Both the position numbers and the translations under genes were made by a program. A model generated the notes under the pieces. That model did no database searches. It saw nothing but the letters and a program-made list of their open reading frames with translations, and was not told the DNA's origin. This document shows positions 1 through 5,719 of a stretch of DNA of 6,499 bases, one piece after another. The stretch spans positions 1 through 6,499 of the forward strand of contig CAJJPW010000125.1 in assembly GCA_905193725.1 (NCBI GenBank), in the 5' to 3' direction. This DNA is from an uncultured Eubacteriales bacterium. Its GTDB lineage: Bacteria > Bacillota > Clostridia > Christensenellales > Christensenellaceae. Position 1 is the first letter of the stretch. The number at the start of each line of letters is the position of its first letter.

Positions 1-8
1 AAATATAT

Positions 9-33
9 AAGGCCGCGAGTTTCGCGGCCTTTT
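9..33. terminator. Hairpin terminator at the left edge, possibly bidirectional
   Basis: A perfect 10-bp inverted repeat (9-18 with 22-31, core GGCCGCGA/TCGCGGCC) encloses a 3-nt loop. On the plus strand it runs into TTTT (30-33). On the minus strand the stem is followed by TTATATATTT, a weaker U-rich tail. It lies about 20 nt past the stop of the CGGC-domain gene, so it can end that transcript, but the better T run faces the plus strand and may serve a gene left of the window. Confidence 0.8.
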
Positions 34-52
34 GTGTTATCAGTGATATGCT

Positions 53-385
53 TTAGTGCGTGTAGTCTAGAATTTGAACCCCATCTCCCAAATCCCTCTG
101 TATAAGCTCTTTCATCTTTTTTGCAAATGGGCAGGGATATCCAATAGGCGTTCCCATTTGGATACACGAAGCAAAAGCAATAGTATCCGCACCTCTTTCC
201 ACCAACTGTCTCGCCCTTAAAACTGCCTTTTTGGCAGGGCATCCGCCACAATTGATGAACCCCACAATCTCTATCTCATCTTCCACTCCTGTAAAAACGC
301 CCTGTTTTTCTCGAACCGCTTTAAAATCCGTCGTCCCAGGACAGTAATCCTCTGTCTGCATGCATCTAATAATACCCAATTTCAT
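53..385 (-). CDS. CGGC domain-containing protein (putative metal-binding)
   Basis: This is a 110-residue cytoplasmic protein with no signal peptide or membrane segment. It resembles the CGGC-domain family (PF08821 type), small Cys-rich proteins thought to bind metal whose biochemical role is not established. The naming motif CGGCPAKK is at residues 46-53. Other cysteines are C8 and C15 near the N-terminus, C74 in FASC, and C85 in YPCPF, so six cysteines are available for metal or redox chemistry. The start is ATG at 385 because AGGAGGAG (393-400) sits 7 nt upstream. A longer frame from GTG at 403 would put this Shine-Dalgarno site inside the coding region and is less likely. The gene has its own promoter (455-483) and is followed by a hairpin at 9-33, so it appears monocistronic. 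Family assignment is fairly sure; substrate or metal is unknown. Confidence 0.85.
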   Translation of the reverse strand: MKLGIIRCMQTEDYCPGTTDFKAVREKQGVFTGVEDEIEIVGFINCGGCPAKKAVLRARQLVERGADTIAFASCIQMGTPIGYPCPFAKKMKELIQRDLGDGVQILDYTH

Positions 386-454
386 TTCATTTCTCCTCCT
401 CACATTGCCAATTCTACAGTGTTTTTGGGGCAGCTATTCTATTGTCTTACTCTT

Positions 455-483
455 TTTATAACACTGCATATCGTATTTGTAAA
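455..483 (-). promoter_or_regulatory. Sigma-A-type promoter with extended -10, for the CGGC gene
   Basis: Read on the minus strand, TTTACA (478-483) and TATAAA (455-460) are separated by exactly 17 nt. TGT directly precedes the -10, giving an extended -10 element. The predicted start of transcription, near 448, would leave a leader of roughly 60 nt before the ATG at 385. Confidence 0.6.
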
Positions 484-545
484 TCATAAAATCTAAATCA
501 TCCATCCCCATTCAAATTTGAACTTCCGGTGTTTGCCGTTTCTAC

Positions 546-581
546 AAAAAAAGCCACCTGCATTCAATATTTTTCAGGTGG
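546..581 (-). terminator. Rho-independent terminator downstream of the wzy-like gene
   Basis: The 7-bp inverted repeat CCACCTG/CAGGTGG (554-560 with 575-581) has a 14-nt loop. On the minus strand the stem is followed by C and seven Ts (546-552), a classical intrinsic terminator. It lies about 160 nt past the stop of the O-antigen ligase-like gene, and nothing else on that strand lies between them except a short coding-looking frame. On the plus strand the stem is followed by a weaker T-rich run. Confidence 0.8.
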
Positions 582-740
582 TCCTTTTACTTTATTATTT
601 AAAATAAACGAATACTCGCCTAGGATATTGGGGCTACTGCCATTTCATTTTGGAATTACTAACCTCTCTAGGCTGATTCCGCTTGTAGATTGCCCTTAAT
701 TTGAGGTAATCCCTCTCTGTGAGATTTCTCTGCCCGCTCA

Positions 741-2045
741 CTACCTGGTAGTCTTATGTTTATACAGCTTTCCATTATGCGAGATAGGAGTTGCTGTCTC
801 GCTCAGCATTCTGGAATTGGTTTGGCCACCTACGCTGCTGCGATTCGCTGAACTATACACACGGACACGCACTTTGGGTCTGTATTTTTCTGCACGGTAT
901 ACCACTTGCTTATTTCCATAAATATCCGCGCTACCCAATAAGACCATGAACAACAAACCTGTTTGTACCCAAAATACTGTGGTATCCATCATACCATGAA
1001 CCAATACACTGGAGAGAATTCCCACCAACATGGCAAACAGCTGGGGATCCGTCTTTTTGGTATACATCTTTAAAATAGGGTAGCAGTTTCTCACCAAATA
1101 CACTATGAGCAAACTCGTCCCCACAATGCCGAAATTCAGCAGCGGGTCTAGAAACAAGTTGTGCGCATGAAAGGTCGGGTGTCCACCATAGAGGCTGTAG
1201 ATCTGACCATAGGTAGCACCTCCCTGCCCAAACAGCGGATTTGCCAAAATGCCCTTCATCGCCGTGATCCATATAGATTCCCGCACTTCAAAGGACGAAT
1301 CAATGGAATCCATCCGTGGGAAAAGGGCTGGTAAGAAGTAAAGGGCGACGAGGAATGCAGCACTTGCCCCTAAGGCAATGAGAATCACCTTATATTGCTT
1401 TGCGAAGAATAACATGATGATAACGCCTGCGATCAATGCAACCCATACTGTTCTGCAGTCGCAAAGATATAGCCCAATTACATTCACAAAAATGGTCACA
1501 ATATAGAGCAACTTTTGTTTGCGCGTATTTTCCTGCATCAGTTTATAGCTACAGAAAATCACCACAAACTCGATAATTGTCGCATAGTAATTAGCATTGT
1601 AGAATGTGGAACTGGCCCGATAGCTGGAGTCTCCCGCCATAGCTAATTGCTGTATAACAGCCACTCCACAGCTAAAGATGCTGGCGATACAGCACATCTT
1701 CAAAATGCTCTCTAACAACGATTTTGTCATCACTGTGCGCACAAACATGGCGAAACCAAAAATCATGCTCATCCCTAAGCCAATTAAAATGCCATGCCAA
1801 TTTAAATAATAGGCAGATACTAAAATACTCAGACCACAAAAAGCAATCAAATAGAGCGATCCGCTCACTTTCACAATGGCATCTTTCAGTCTCCCTGTCT
1901 TGGTCAGATAGATAAAGGCACCTACTACTGCTGCACAGGTTATGTATAGAGAAACAAAAATGGATAGGACAACTCCTATAACTACCCATTCTTCTACACT
2001 ATATTTCTGTTTTATATCCGATAACTTATGTTTCCATAAGTTCAT
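741..2045 (-). CDS. O-antigen ligase/polymerase family membrane protein (Wzy_C type)
   Basis: This 434-residue protein has about eleven predicted hydrophobic segments (roughly 20-46, 62-80, 84-102, 113-136, 152-170, 179-194, 197-214, 218-241, 304-322, 336-353, 355-375). The large outside loop, about 242-303, carries the family signature: R255 with W259, GQGG at 273-276 and HAHNLFLD at 293-300, followed by FGIVG at 305-309. A second family-like motif, STFYNANYYA, is at 146-155. Relatives (PF04932) polymerise or transfer lipid-linked glycans at the outer face of the membrane. In a Gram-positive host the product would be a capsule, exopolysaccharide or wall glycan, not LPS. Residues 376-434 form a basic, Ser/Thr-rich tail. 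No glycosyltransferase, flippase or other polysaccharide gene adjoins it, so the substrate is open. ATG 2045 is the only usual start codon available, but a strong Shine-Dalgarno site lies 31 nt upstream and instead faces an in-frame ATA at 2067-2069. Confidence 0.85.
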   Translation of the reverse strand: MNLWKHKLSDIKQKYSVEEWVVIGVVLSIFVSLYITCAAVVGAFIYLTKTGRLKDAIVKVSGSLYLIAFCGLSILVSAYYLNWHGILIGLGMSMIFGFAMFVRTVMTKSLLESILKMCCIASIFSCGVAVIQQLAMAGDSSYRASSTFYNANYYATIIEFVVIFCSYKLMQENTRKQKLLYIVTIFVNVIGLYLCDCRTVWVALIAGVIIMLFFAKQYKVILIALGASAAFLVALYFLPALFPRMDSIDSSFEVRESIWITAMKGILANPLFGQGGATYGQIYSLYGGHPTFHAHNLFLDPLLNFGIVGTSLLIVYLVRNCYPILKMYTKKTDPQLFAMLVGILSSVLVHGMMDTTVFWVQTGLLFMVLLGSADIYGNKQVVYRAEKYRPKVRVRVYSSANRSSVGGQTNSRMLSETATPISHNGKLYKHKTTR

Positions 2046-2076
2046 CCGAGTTCCCGTTAAAACTTTTATAAAATTT

Positions 2077-2084
2077 CCCTCCTA
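2077..2084 (-). promoter_or_regulatory. Strong Shine-Dalgarno site far from the annotated ATG
   Basis: TAGGAGGG (minus strand) is a near-perfect ribosome binding site. It lies 31 nt from the ATG of the wzy-like gene, but exactly 7 nt from an in-frame ATA codon (2069-2067). The frame is open from a TAG overlapping the site itself. Either an AUA start adds eight residues, or the ATG is used with only a weak GGGA about 6 nt upstream. Confidence 0.6.
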
Positions 2085-2096
2085 ACACCGTATCAA

Positions 2097-2125
2097 AGTA
2101 TACTGACTTTCCACTATTCTGTCAA
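2097..2125 (-). promoter_or_regulatory. Near-consensus sigma-A promoter for the wzy-like gene
   Basis: On the minus strand TTGACA (2120-2125, perfect -35) is followed by a 17-nt spacer and TATACT (2097-2102, 5 of 6 match to the -10). Transcription would start near 2090, leaving a leader of about 45 nt that contains the Shine-Dalgarno site at 2077-2084. This is the best promoter in the window and suggests strong basal expression. No clear operator overlaps it. Confidence 0.85.
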
Positions 2126-2271
2126 CCAAAATGCATGCTAAAATCAGGAGAAAAACGGAGAAATAGAAAGATTTCCAATAAAAAATCCTTTAAATCAACT
2201 ATAATTGTCATATATACAAATTTTAACAAAGTGTTTGTAATTTAATTGTAAAAAAATATGAAATTTTCGTT
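2126..2271. other. AT-rich spacer with no recognised gene
   Basis: This part of the 330-nt gap between rarA and the wzy-like gene is very AT-rich and holds no convincing reading frame. It lies between the rarA terminator and the strong wzy promoter. A second possible promoter is TTAAAA, 17 nt, TATAGT on the minus strand, but I judge it weak because such matches are common in AT-rich DNA. Confidence 0.4.
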
Positions 2272-2312
2272 AAAAAAACAAAAGTTCACATGAAAATCTG
2301 TGAACTTCTTTC
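2272..2312 (-). terminator. Rho-independent terminator of rarA
   Basis: A perfect 9-bp inverted repeat AAGTTCACA/TGTGAACTT (2282-2290 with 2299-2307) has an 8-nt loop. On the minus strand it runs into TTTTG followed by seven Ts (2272-2283). It is about 70 nt past the rarA stop. The plus-strand side is also T-rich (CTTTCTTTTT), so it could work both ways. Confidence 0.85.
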
Positions 2313-2376
2313 TTTTTATCCTACTGTTTTTTGTTATTTCTCTATAAAGATGTAAGCTCTTTTTTATCTGCACTAC

Positions 2377-3684
2377 TCACTTTTCCTTAATATGCAGCCG
2401 TTTTCTCCGCTCTTTGATGTTCCTCTCATATCCCTCGTCCGAGGGCATATAGAATCTGGCGTCTTTGAGTGAATCTGGCAAATACTGTTGCGGCACATAG
2501 TGATTTTCAAAATCATGGGGGTACTGATATCCTTTACCATTGCCCAGCTGTTCTGCTCCCCGGTAATGAGTATCCCGCAGATGAGCAGGCACCAGTGTAT
2601 TGGGTGTATTTTGTGCCGCCTGTAGTGCTCCTTCCACTGCCATTAAAGTTGAATTGGATTTTGGGCACTCACACAGAAAAATAATCGCCTGTCCAATGCT
2701 CAATCTGGCCTCTGGCATGCCCACCGATTCCAATGCCTGATATGCAGCCACCGCCTGGGCCATAGCAGAAGGGTTGGCCAGGCCGATATCCTCTGAAGCG
2801 TGGACGATCATCCGCCTGACAATAGCTCTGGGATCTACTCCGCCATAGATCATCTTGGCAAACCAGAAGAGTGCTGCATCGCTATCTGACCCTCTCAGGC
2901 TTTTGCAAAAAGCGGATATCATGTCATAGTAGGCGTTATCATCACATCGCACTACGCTATTTTGGATGGATTCCTTGGCAATTTCCAGGTCTATCACGAT
3001 TTTGCCACCTTCGCTAGGTGGTGTAGTAAGCACTGCCAGTTCTAGGGCGTTTAATGCGTTGCGCACGTCCCCGTTGGCTGTTATGGCAATATGCTCTAGC
3101 GCCTCTGGTACAATGTCCACATTTAATTCCCCTAGCCCGTTTTCTCTATCCGTCAGTGCTCGCTGAAGACTCCGGAGAATGTCCTGTTTGCTCAGGGGAT
3201 GAAACTCAAAAATCCTACACCGAGATACGATAGCAGGTGTCATGGCAATCATCGGGTTTTCTGTGGTAGAGCCAATAAACCGAATGATACCCTGCTCTAA
3301 GGCGGGCAAAATGCTATCGGATTGAGCTTTGCTCCATCGGTGGCATTCGTCTAACAACAGGTAAGTGGACTTCCCAAATAGATCCAAATCCTTTTCTGCC
3401 TGCTCGATAATCTGCCGCACTTCCTTGACCCCTGCTGAAACCGCATTGATCTTTTGGAATTCACTTCCCGTGTGAGCTGCAATCATCTGGGCTAACGTGG
3501 TCTTACCGCATCCTGGCGGTCCAAAAAAAATGCTGGATGTCAGCCTATCTAACTCAATCGCCCGACGAAGTAGCTTTCTTTTGCCGATAATGTGCTCTTG
3601 CCCTACAAATTCATCCAATGTTTTCGGGCGCATTCGGTCTGCCAGTGGCGCAGTCTTTCTCCTGTTTTCCTCAAACAAACTCAT
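2377..3684 (-). CDS. rarA: Replication-associated recombination protein A (RarA/MgsA), AAA+ ATPase
   Basis: This 435-residue ATPase is related to clamp-loader subunits and to eukaryotic Mgs1/WRNIP1. The family acts at stalled replication forks and on DNA ends as a tetramer. Order of motifs: N-terminal PLADRMRPKTLDEFVGQEH (13-31), Walker A GPPGCGKTT (55-63), Walker B LLLDECHRW (109-117; many relatives have DEIHRF), sensor 1 GSTTENP (138-144), arginine-finger region SRCR (154-157) and sensor 2 GDVRNALNALE (205-215). The helical C-terminal half has HASEDIGLANP (295-305) and GYQYPHDF (385-392), typical of RarA. The length matches the family (about 420-450), so the gene is complete. ATG 3684 is supported by GGAG (3691-3694, in AAGGAG) 6 nt upstream. 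It has its own promoter, which overlaps the preceding terminator, and its own terminator, so it is probably transcribed alone. The identification is secure. Confidence 0.96.
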   Translation of the reverse strand: MSLFEENRRKTAPLADRMRPKTLDEFVGQEHIIGKRKLLRRAIELDRLTSSIFFGPPGCGKTTLAQMIAAHTGSEFQKINAVSAGVKEVRQIIEQAEKDLDLFGKSTYLLLDECHRWSKAQSDSILPALEQGIIRFIGSTTENPMIAMTPAIVSRCRIFEFHPLSKQDILRSLQRALTDRENGLGELNVDIVPEALEHIAITANGDVRNALNALELAVLTTPPSEGGKIVIDLEIAKESIQNSVVRCDDNAYYDMISAFCKSLRGSDSDAALFWFAKMIYGGVDPRAIVRRMIVHASEDIGLANPSAMAQAVAAYQALESVGMPEARLSIGQAIIFLCECPKSNSTLMAVEGALQAAQNTPNTLVPAHLRDTHYRGAEQLGNGKGYQYPHDFENHYVPQQYLPDSLKDARFYMPSDEGYERNIKERRKRLHIKEK

Positions 3685-3709
3685 AGTGAACTCCTTCCCT
3701 GATCTCTAT

Positions 3710-3738
3710 AGTATAACAAAAAAAGAGCCCTTTCAAAA
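3710..3738 (-). promoter_or_regulatory. Extended -10 promoter of rarA, overlapping the upstream terminator
   Basis: The minus strand reads TGT followed by TATACT (3710-3715), an extended -10 element. A poor -35 (TTTTGA, 3733-3738) has 17-nt spacing; alternatively TTGAAA (3731-3736) has 15-nt spacing. Both -35 candidates lie inside the terminator hairpin of the preceding cassette. The leader would be about 20 nt, ending in the AAGGAG ribosome binding site. Confidence 0.55.
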
Positions 3739-3760
3739 GGGGTACCTTCCCATCGGGCTC
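3718..3760 (-). terminator. Rho-independent terminator of the zinc-ribbon/two-TM cassette
   Basis: On the minus strand GAGCCC (3755-3760) pairs with GGGCTC (3725-3730), immediately followed by seven Ts (3718-3724). The 24-nt loop holds further pairing options: CCCTT/AAGGG on the ascending T-side arm, and a GGTACC palindrome. It ends transcription from the three-gene cassette. Confidence 0.8.
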
Positions 3761-3764
3761 ATTT

Positions 3765-3860
3765 TCAACTAATTATAGAAAAGTCTTCCAATCCATTTGC
3801 AGCTGTCTCTTTTTCTAGAGTACTGGCCAGTTCCGATTTACTCCATCGTCTAGATGCCAT
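3765..3860 (-). other. Alternative-frame reading segment overlapping the end of the last cassette gene
   Basis: From an ATG at 3860 a 31-codon frame runs through the stop of the two-TM gene and ends at TGA 3765-3767, just before the terminator. The translation is helical and charged (SKSELASTLEKETAANGLED), unlike random sequence. No Shine-Dalgarno site precedes the ATG, so an independent gene is unlikely. A C-terminal extension lost through a frameshift, or reached by frameshifting, is the more natural reading. Chance is not excluded. Confidence 0.3.
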
Positions 3861-4150
3861 ACATTATTAGTTACTGCCTGTGATTCATCTGGTGCATCTA
3901 TCTCTTCTCCCAGCTGCATCTTTAGTGACAGTATGTTCTTTTCCTTGGCCAATATTTTGGTCTGACAGTTTTGGATTTCCCTTTCCATATCCCTTACACT
4001 TCCTTCGCTATCTTTGAGTGCATATAGTCCGATACTATAGATCGCTCCAGTGATTATATTCCCTAGTAGACCCAATAGATTGCCAATACCTAAATTCCCC
4101 AATGCAGATAGTCCGGTCAATACAATGCAGATAATAAAACAAACTACCAT
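3815..4150 (-). CDS. Hypothetical membrane protein, two TM helices plus coiled coil
   Basis: I do not recognise this 111-residue protein. Two hydrophobic stretches (about 1-18 and 22-45, rich in Gly and Leu: LSALGNLGIGNLLGLLG) form a membrane hairpin. A charged, heptad-like helix follows (about 50-83, SVRDMEREIQ to LSLKMQL), then an acidic linker and a tail ending NRNWPVL. The layout repeats that of the upstream neighbour. The start at ATG 4150 is supported by GAGGGGGG overlapping the stop of the previous gene, with a 10-nt gap between genes. The tail may not be the original C-terminus: another frame stays open across and past the TAG stop to 3765 with a protein-like composition. It is the last gene of the cassette, before the terminator at 3718-3760. 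A structural or scaffold role is possible, but no function is claimed. Confidence 0.7.
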   Translation of the reverse strand: MVVCFIICIVLTGLSALGNLGIGNLLGLLGNIITGAIYSIGLYALKDSEGSVRDMEREIQNCQTKILAKEKNILSLKMQLGEEIDAPDESQAVTNNVWHLDDGVNRNWPVL

Positions 4151-4160
4151 AATTCCCCCC

Positions 4161-4460
4161 TCAACTCTCCATATTATGTGTCTTTACCCACAACTTGTGC
4201 TCTAACATTCTTTCCTCTTCAGCCAGTTGTGCCAGTTTTTTCTTTTTTATATCCAGCGATAACTGATACGCTTTCACTTGGGCCTTATTATCTAGAACTC
4301 GCTTTCTGGCCAGAAAGAACAATAACCCCAGTAATCCATAGATAATAAGGGTTATAAATACTATTGGGATCAATACATCACCAAACGTGATGCCTAAAAT
4401 AAAGTAGATTCCACCGTTAGTCCATATGAGTATCGCCATCACTAATAAGAATACTGTCAT
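4161..4460 (-). CDS. Hypothetical membrane protein, two TM helices plus Lys/Glu coiled coil
   Basis: This 99-residue protein is not recognised. Two hydrophobic segments (about 2-24 and 28-51) are followed by ARKR, a positive-inside signal that places the rest in the cytoplasm. A highly charged helix (about 54-91, including IKKKKLAQLAEEERMLEHKL) is a likely coiled coil. ATG 4460 is chosen because GAGGTG precedes it at normal spacing. The same frame can also begin at ATG 4475, which overlaps the upstream stop by 4 nt (ATGA) but has no Shine-Dalgarno site of its own. Either way, it is translationally close to the zinc-ribbon gene before it and the second two-TM gene after it (10-nt gap). The shared design with the next gene suggests that the two proteins may pair in the membrane; that is inference. 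Confidence 0.7.
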   Translation of the reverse strand: MTVFLLVMAILIWTNGGIYFILGITFGDVLIPIVFITLIIYGLLGLLFFLARKRVLDNKAQVKAYQLSLDIKKKKLAQLAEEERMLEHKLWVKTHNMES

Positions 4461-4471
4461 CTTTCCACACC

Positions 4472-4852
4472 TCATTCGGTAAATTTAGCGTTGCATTTGA
4501 CGCAAGTCTTATTTGTCACAGGTTGTTCCACACCACAAAACGGACAGATAAGGTAATGATCTCCTGTAACAATGTCTTTCTTGGGGACAGCATTCACCTT
4601 TTCTTCTATTTCAGGGGCAACGTCTTTTTTTTCCTGTTTTACATTTAATTTCATTTTTTTCGTTATAGCGGCAGGAGGGATCAACTCGTCTTTATCTTGA
4701 TTGTCCACTCCATTTTCTTGCGCACCCTGGGCTAGTATATCGGCTATAGTCTGTAAATTTTTATTCATTTTTTCTATAAACGCTCTCTGCTTCTGGTTAC
4801 AAAATTCTAAATCGTCTACTTTTTGCAGTAGTTCGCCAAAAAAATATAGCAT
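4472..4852 (-). CDS. Zinc-ribbon protein with helical N-terminus
   Basis: This 126-residue soluble protein has a helical N-terminal part (about 1-42, starting MLYFFGELLQKVDDLEF), a long polar Lys/Glu-rich linker (about 45-95), and a C-terminal zinc ribbon with CPFC at 103-106 and CVKC at 117-120 (C-x2-C-x10-C-x2-C). All four zinc ligands are intact. Such ribbons occur in many unrelated proteins and do not define a function. ATG 4852 is preferred because GGGGGGTG lies just before it, resembling GGAGGTG. The in-frame ATG at 4864 adds four residues but has no ribosome binding site. It is the first gene of a three-gene cassette, ending next to or overlapping the start of the following membrane-protein gene. 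I found no confident promoter upstream. Coupling to two coiled-coil membrane proteins suggests a membrane-associated complex, by inference. Confidence 0.7.
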   Translation of the reverse strand: MLYFFGELLQKVDDLEFCNQKQRAFIEKMNKNLQTIADILAQGAQENGVDNQDKDELIPPAAITKKMKLNVKQEKKDVAPEIEEKVNAVPKKDIVTGDHYLICPFCGVEQPVTNKTCVKCNAKFTE

Positions 4853-5047
4853 TACACCCCCCATAAACGCTACTACCCAATACGCAAAAACAATGCAAAC
4901 TCAAAAGTAGGTTCCAAACCTATCATCACACTATAAATTAATTTTTGAATTATTTCTTGGAGGCGTTGAAAATAAAGCTAATCAAAACAGCGAACAAGGT
5001 TTGCCATAAAGGCCTGCCGTGTTTATTTTTGCGTTTAAGATGAAATT
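4853..5047. other. Spacer upstream of the zinc-ribbon cassette, with a short inverted repeat
   Basis: This spacer separates the cassette start from the transposase remnant. A 6-bp inverted repeat TAGGTT-CCA-AACCTA (4908-4922) is centred about 63 nt before the ATG at 4852 and could be an operator or chance. No sigma-A promoter with good boxes and spacing was found on the minus strand, although transcription must start here or further upstream. No gene is visible. Confidence 0.35.
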
Positions 5048-5439
5048 GTGAAACGCCACCAAACAACGCAAAATCAGTATACTATATATTGGCGACGTGG
5101 TCAATTGGCACTTACACTTACAGTGAATCGTTACAAAAGCATGCCGAAAAATGCACCTGCCTGGCTGACAAGCGCGGTTTTAGAGGAGTTGGACTGCACA
5201 GAATTGTACCGCGCCTATTCTTCCCAAGGAAAAAAATCGACAGTCGATCCGCAGGTGCTTTTCCGATATTAGTCTACAGATACATGTACCTACACTGGCC
5301 GTAAACTGTAAAAAGCTTGCCGATGCCACAGTATCCAGAAAGAAGGCGCATTTGGTCTATTTTTCTTACACGCGGCAGAACGAATATCCAGGCAGAATTG
5401 CTCCTGTTGGCTATGGCGTTTGATCTAAAAAAGCTGTAG
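5048..5439 (+). pseudogene. Decayed IS1182-family-like transposase remnant
   Basis: This is the only plus-strand gene trace. The frame from 5048 carries a stretch typical of the N-terminus of IS1182-type DDE transposases: VLEELDCTELYRAYSSQGKK, then VDPQVLFR. It stops at TAG 5270-5272. A one-base loss there shifts the continuation (ILVYRYMY, like the family's LVYGYMNG) into the next frame, which stops at TAA 5302-5304. The same frame resumes with a C-terminal-like segment (FLTRGRTNIQAELLLLAMAF, then DLKKL) ending at TAG 5437-5439. Intact relatives are about 450-550 residues. Here the catalytic middle is missing, so frameshift, nonsense changes and a large internal deletion have all occurred. 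It cannot be active. No clear terminal inverted repeats or target duplication remain. The family call rests on remembered motif similarity. Confidence 0.6.
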
Positions 5440-5626
5440 ATGAAACGAAAACACAGGCGTTTAAAAAAACATGCGTCCAAAAAAATGACGGCGCAAACAA
5501 AAAGAACGCAATATTTTTCAATAAAAGGCTCGGTAAAGCTCTTTGGCTTAATTTTTGTACGCTTATTTTTGGGGAATACGGCAAAGTTTCCAACAGTTTA
5601 AATCAAAATGTGCATCTGGATACAGA
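5440..5626. other. Non-coding remainder after the transposase remnant
   Basis: Between the last recognisable transposase segment and the deoC terminator, the plus frame of the remnant stays open from 5440 to 5601 but is Lys-rich and resembles nothing I know. It may be degenerate element sequence. No promoter, RNA gene or clear element end was identified. Confidence 0.35.
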
Positions 5627-5679
5627 AAAAGAACCTGCTGCAGATGTTGTATTCTACAACAGGCCCTTTTGACTTTTTT
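5627..5679. terminator. Bidirectional terminator between deoC and the transposase remnant
   Basis: CCTGCTG (5634-5640) pairs with CAACAGG (5657-5663, one G-U pair). The stem is extended by AAAAG/CTTTT (5627-5631 with 5666-5670) across a small internal loop. A competing perfect 7-bp hairpin, TGTTGTA/TACAACA (5645-5651 with 5655-5661), lies within it. The minus strand runs into TTCTTTTTC, so it ends deoC, whose stop is 50 nt away. The plus strand ends in TTTTTT (5674-5679), so it can also stop transcripts from the remnant side. Confidence 0.75.
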
Positions 5680-5719
5680 CTACAAACGCTAAAAGGATTT
5701 GAAGCCCATCTGCACGTAG

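Noticed and set aside
386..403. Upstream GTG start for the CGGC protein (403)
   Set aside because: It would place the AGGAGGAG ribosome binding site inside the gene and has no ribosome binding site of its own; the ATG at 385 is correctly spaced.
404..740. Possible riboswitch or small RNA in the gap between the wzy-like gene and the CGGC gene
   Set aside because: Beyond the terminator (546-581), the promoter (455-483) and a short coding-like frame, I see no known riboswitch core or other strong stem.
1672..1989. Overlapping minus-strand reading frame of about 105 codons within the wzy-like gene
   Set aside because: It lies wholly inside a gene with clear membrane topology and family motifs, and its product looks like out-of-frame translation.
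4996..5589. Possible terminal inverted repeats of the transposase element: AAGGTTTGCC (4996-5005) against GGCAAAGTTT (5580-5589)
   Set aside because: Only 8 of 10 positions match, and no flanking target duplication was seen; chance is likely in this AT-rich spacer.
5274..5593. Minus-strand open frames across the transposase remnant
   Set aside because: Their products are Phe/Ser/Arg-rich, as expected from the complement of Lys-rich plus-strand sequence; no domain or ribosome binding site was seen.
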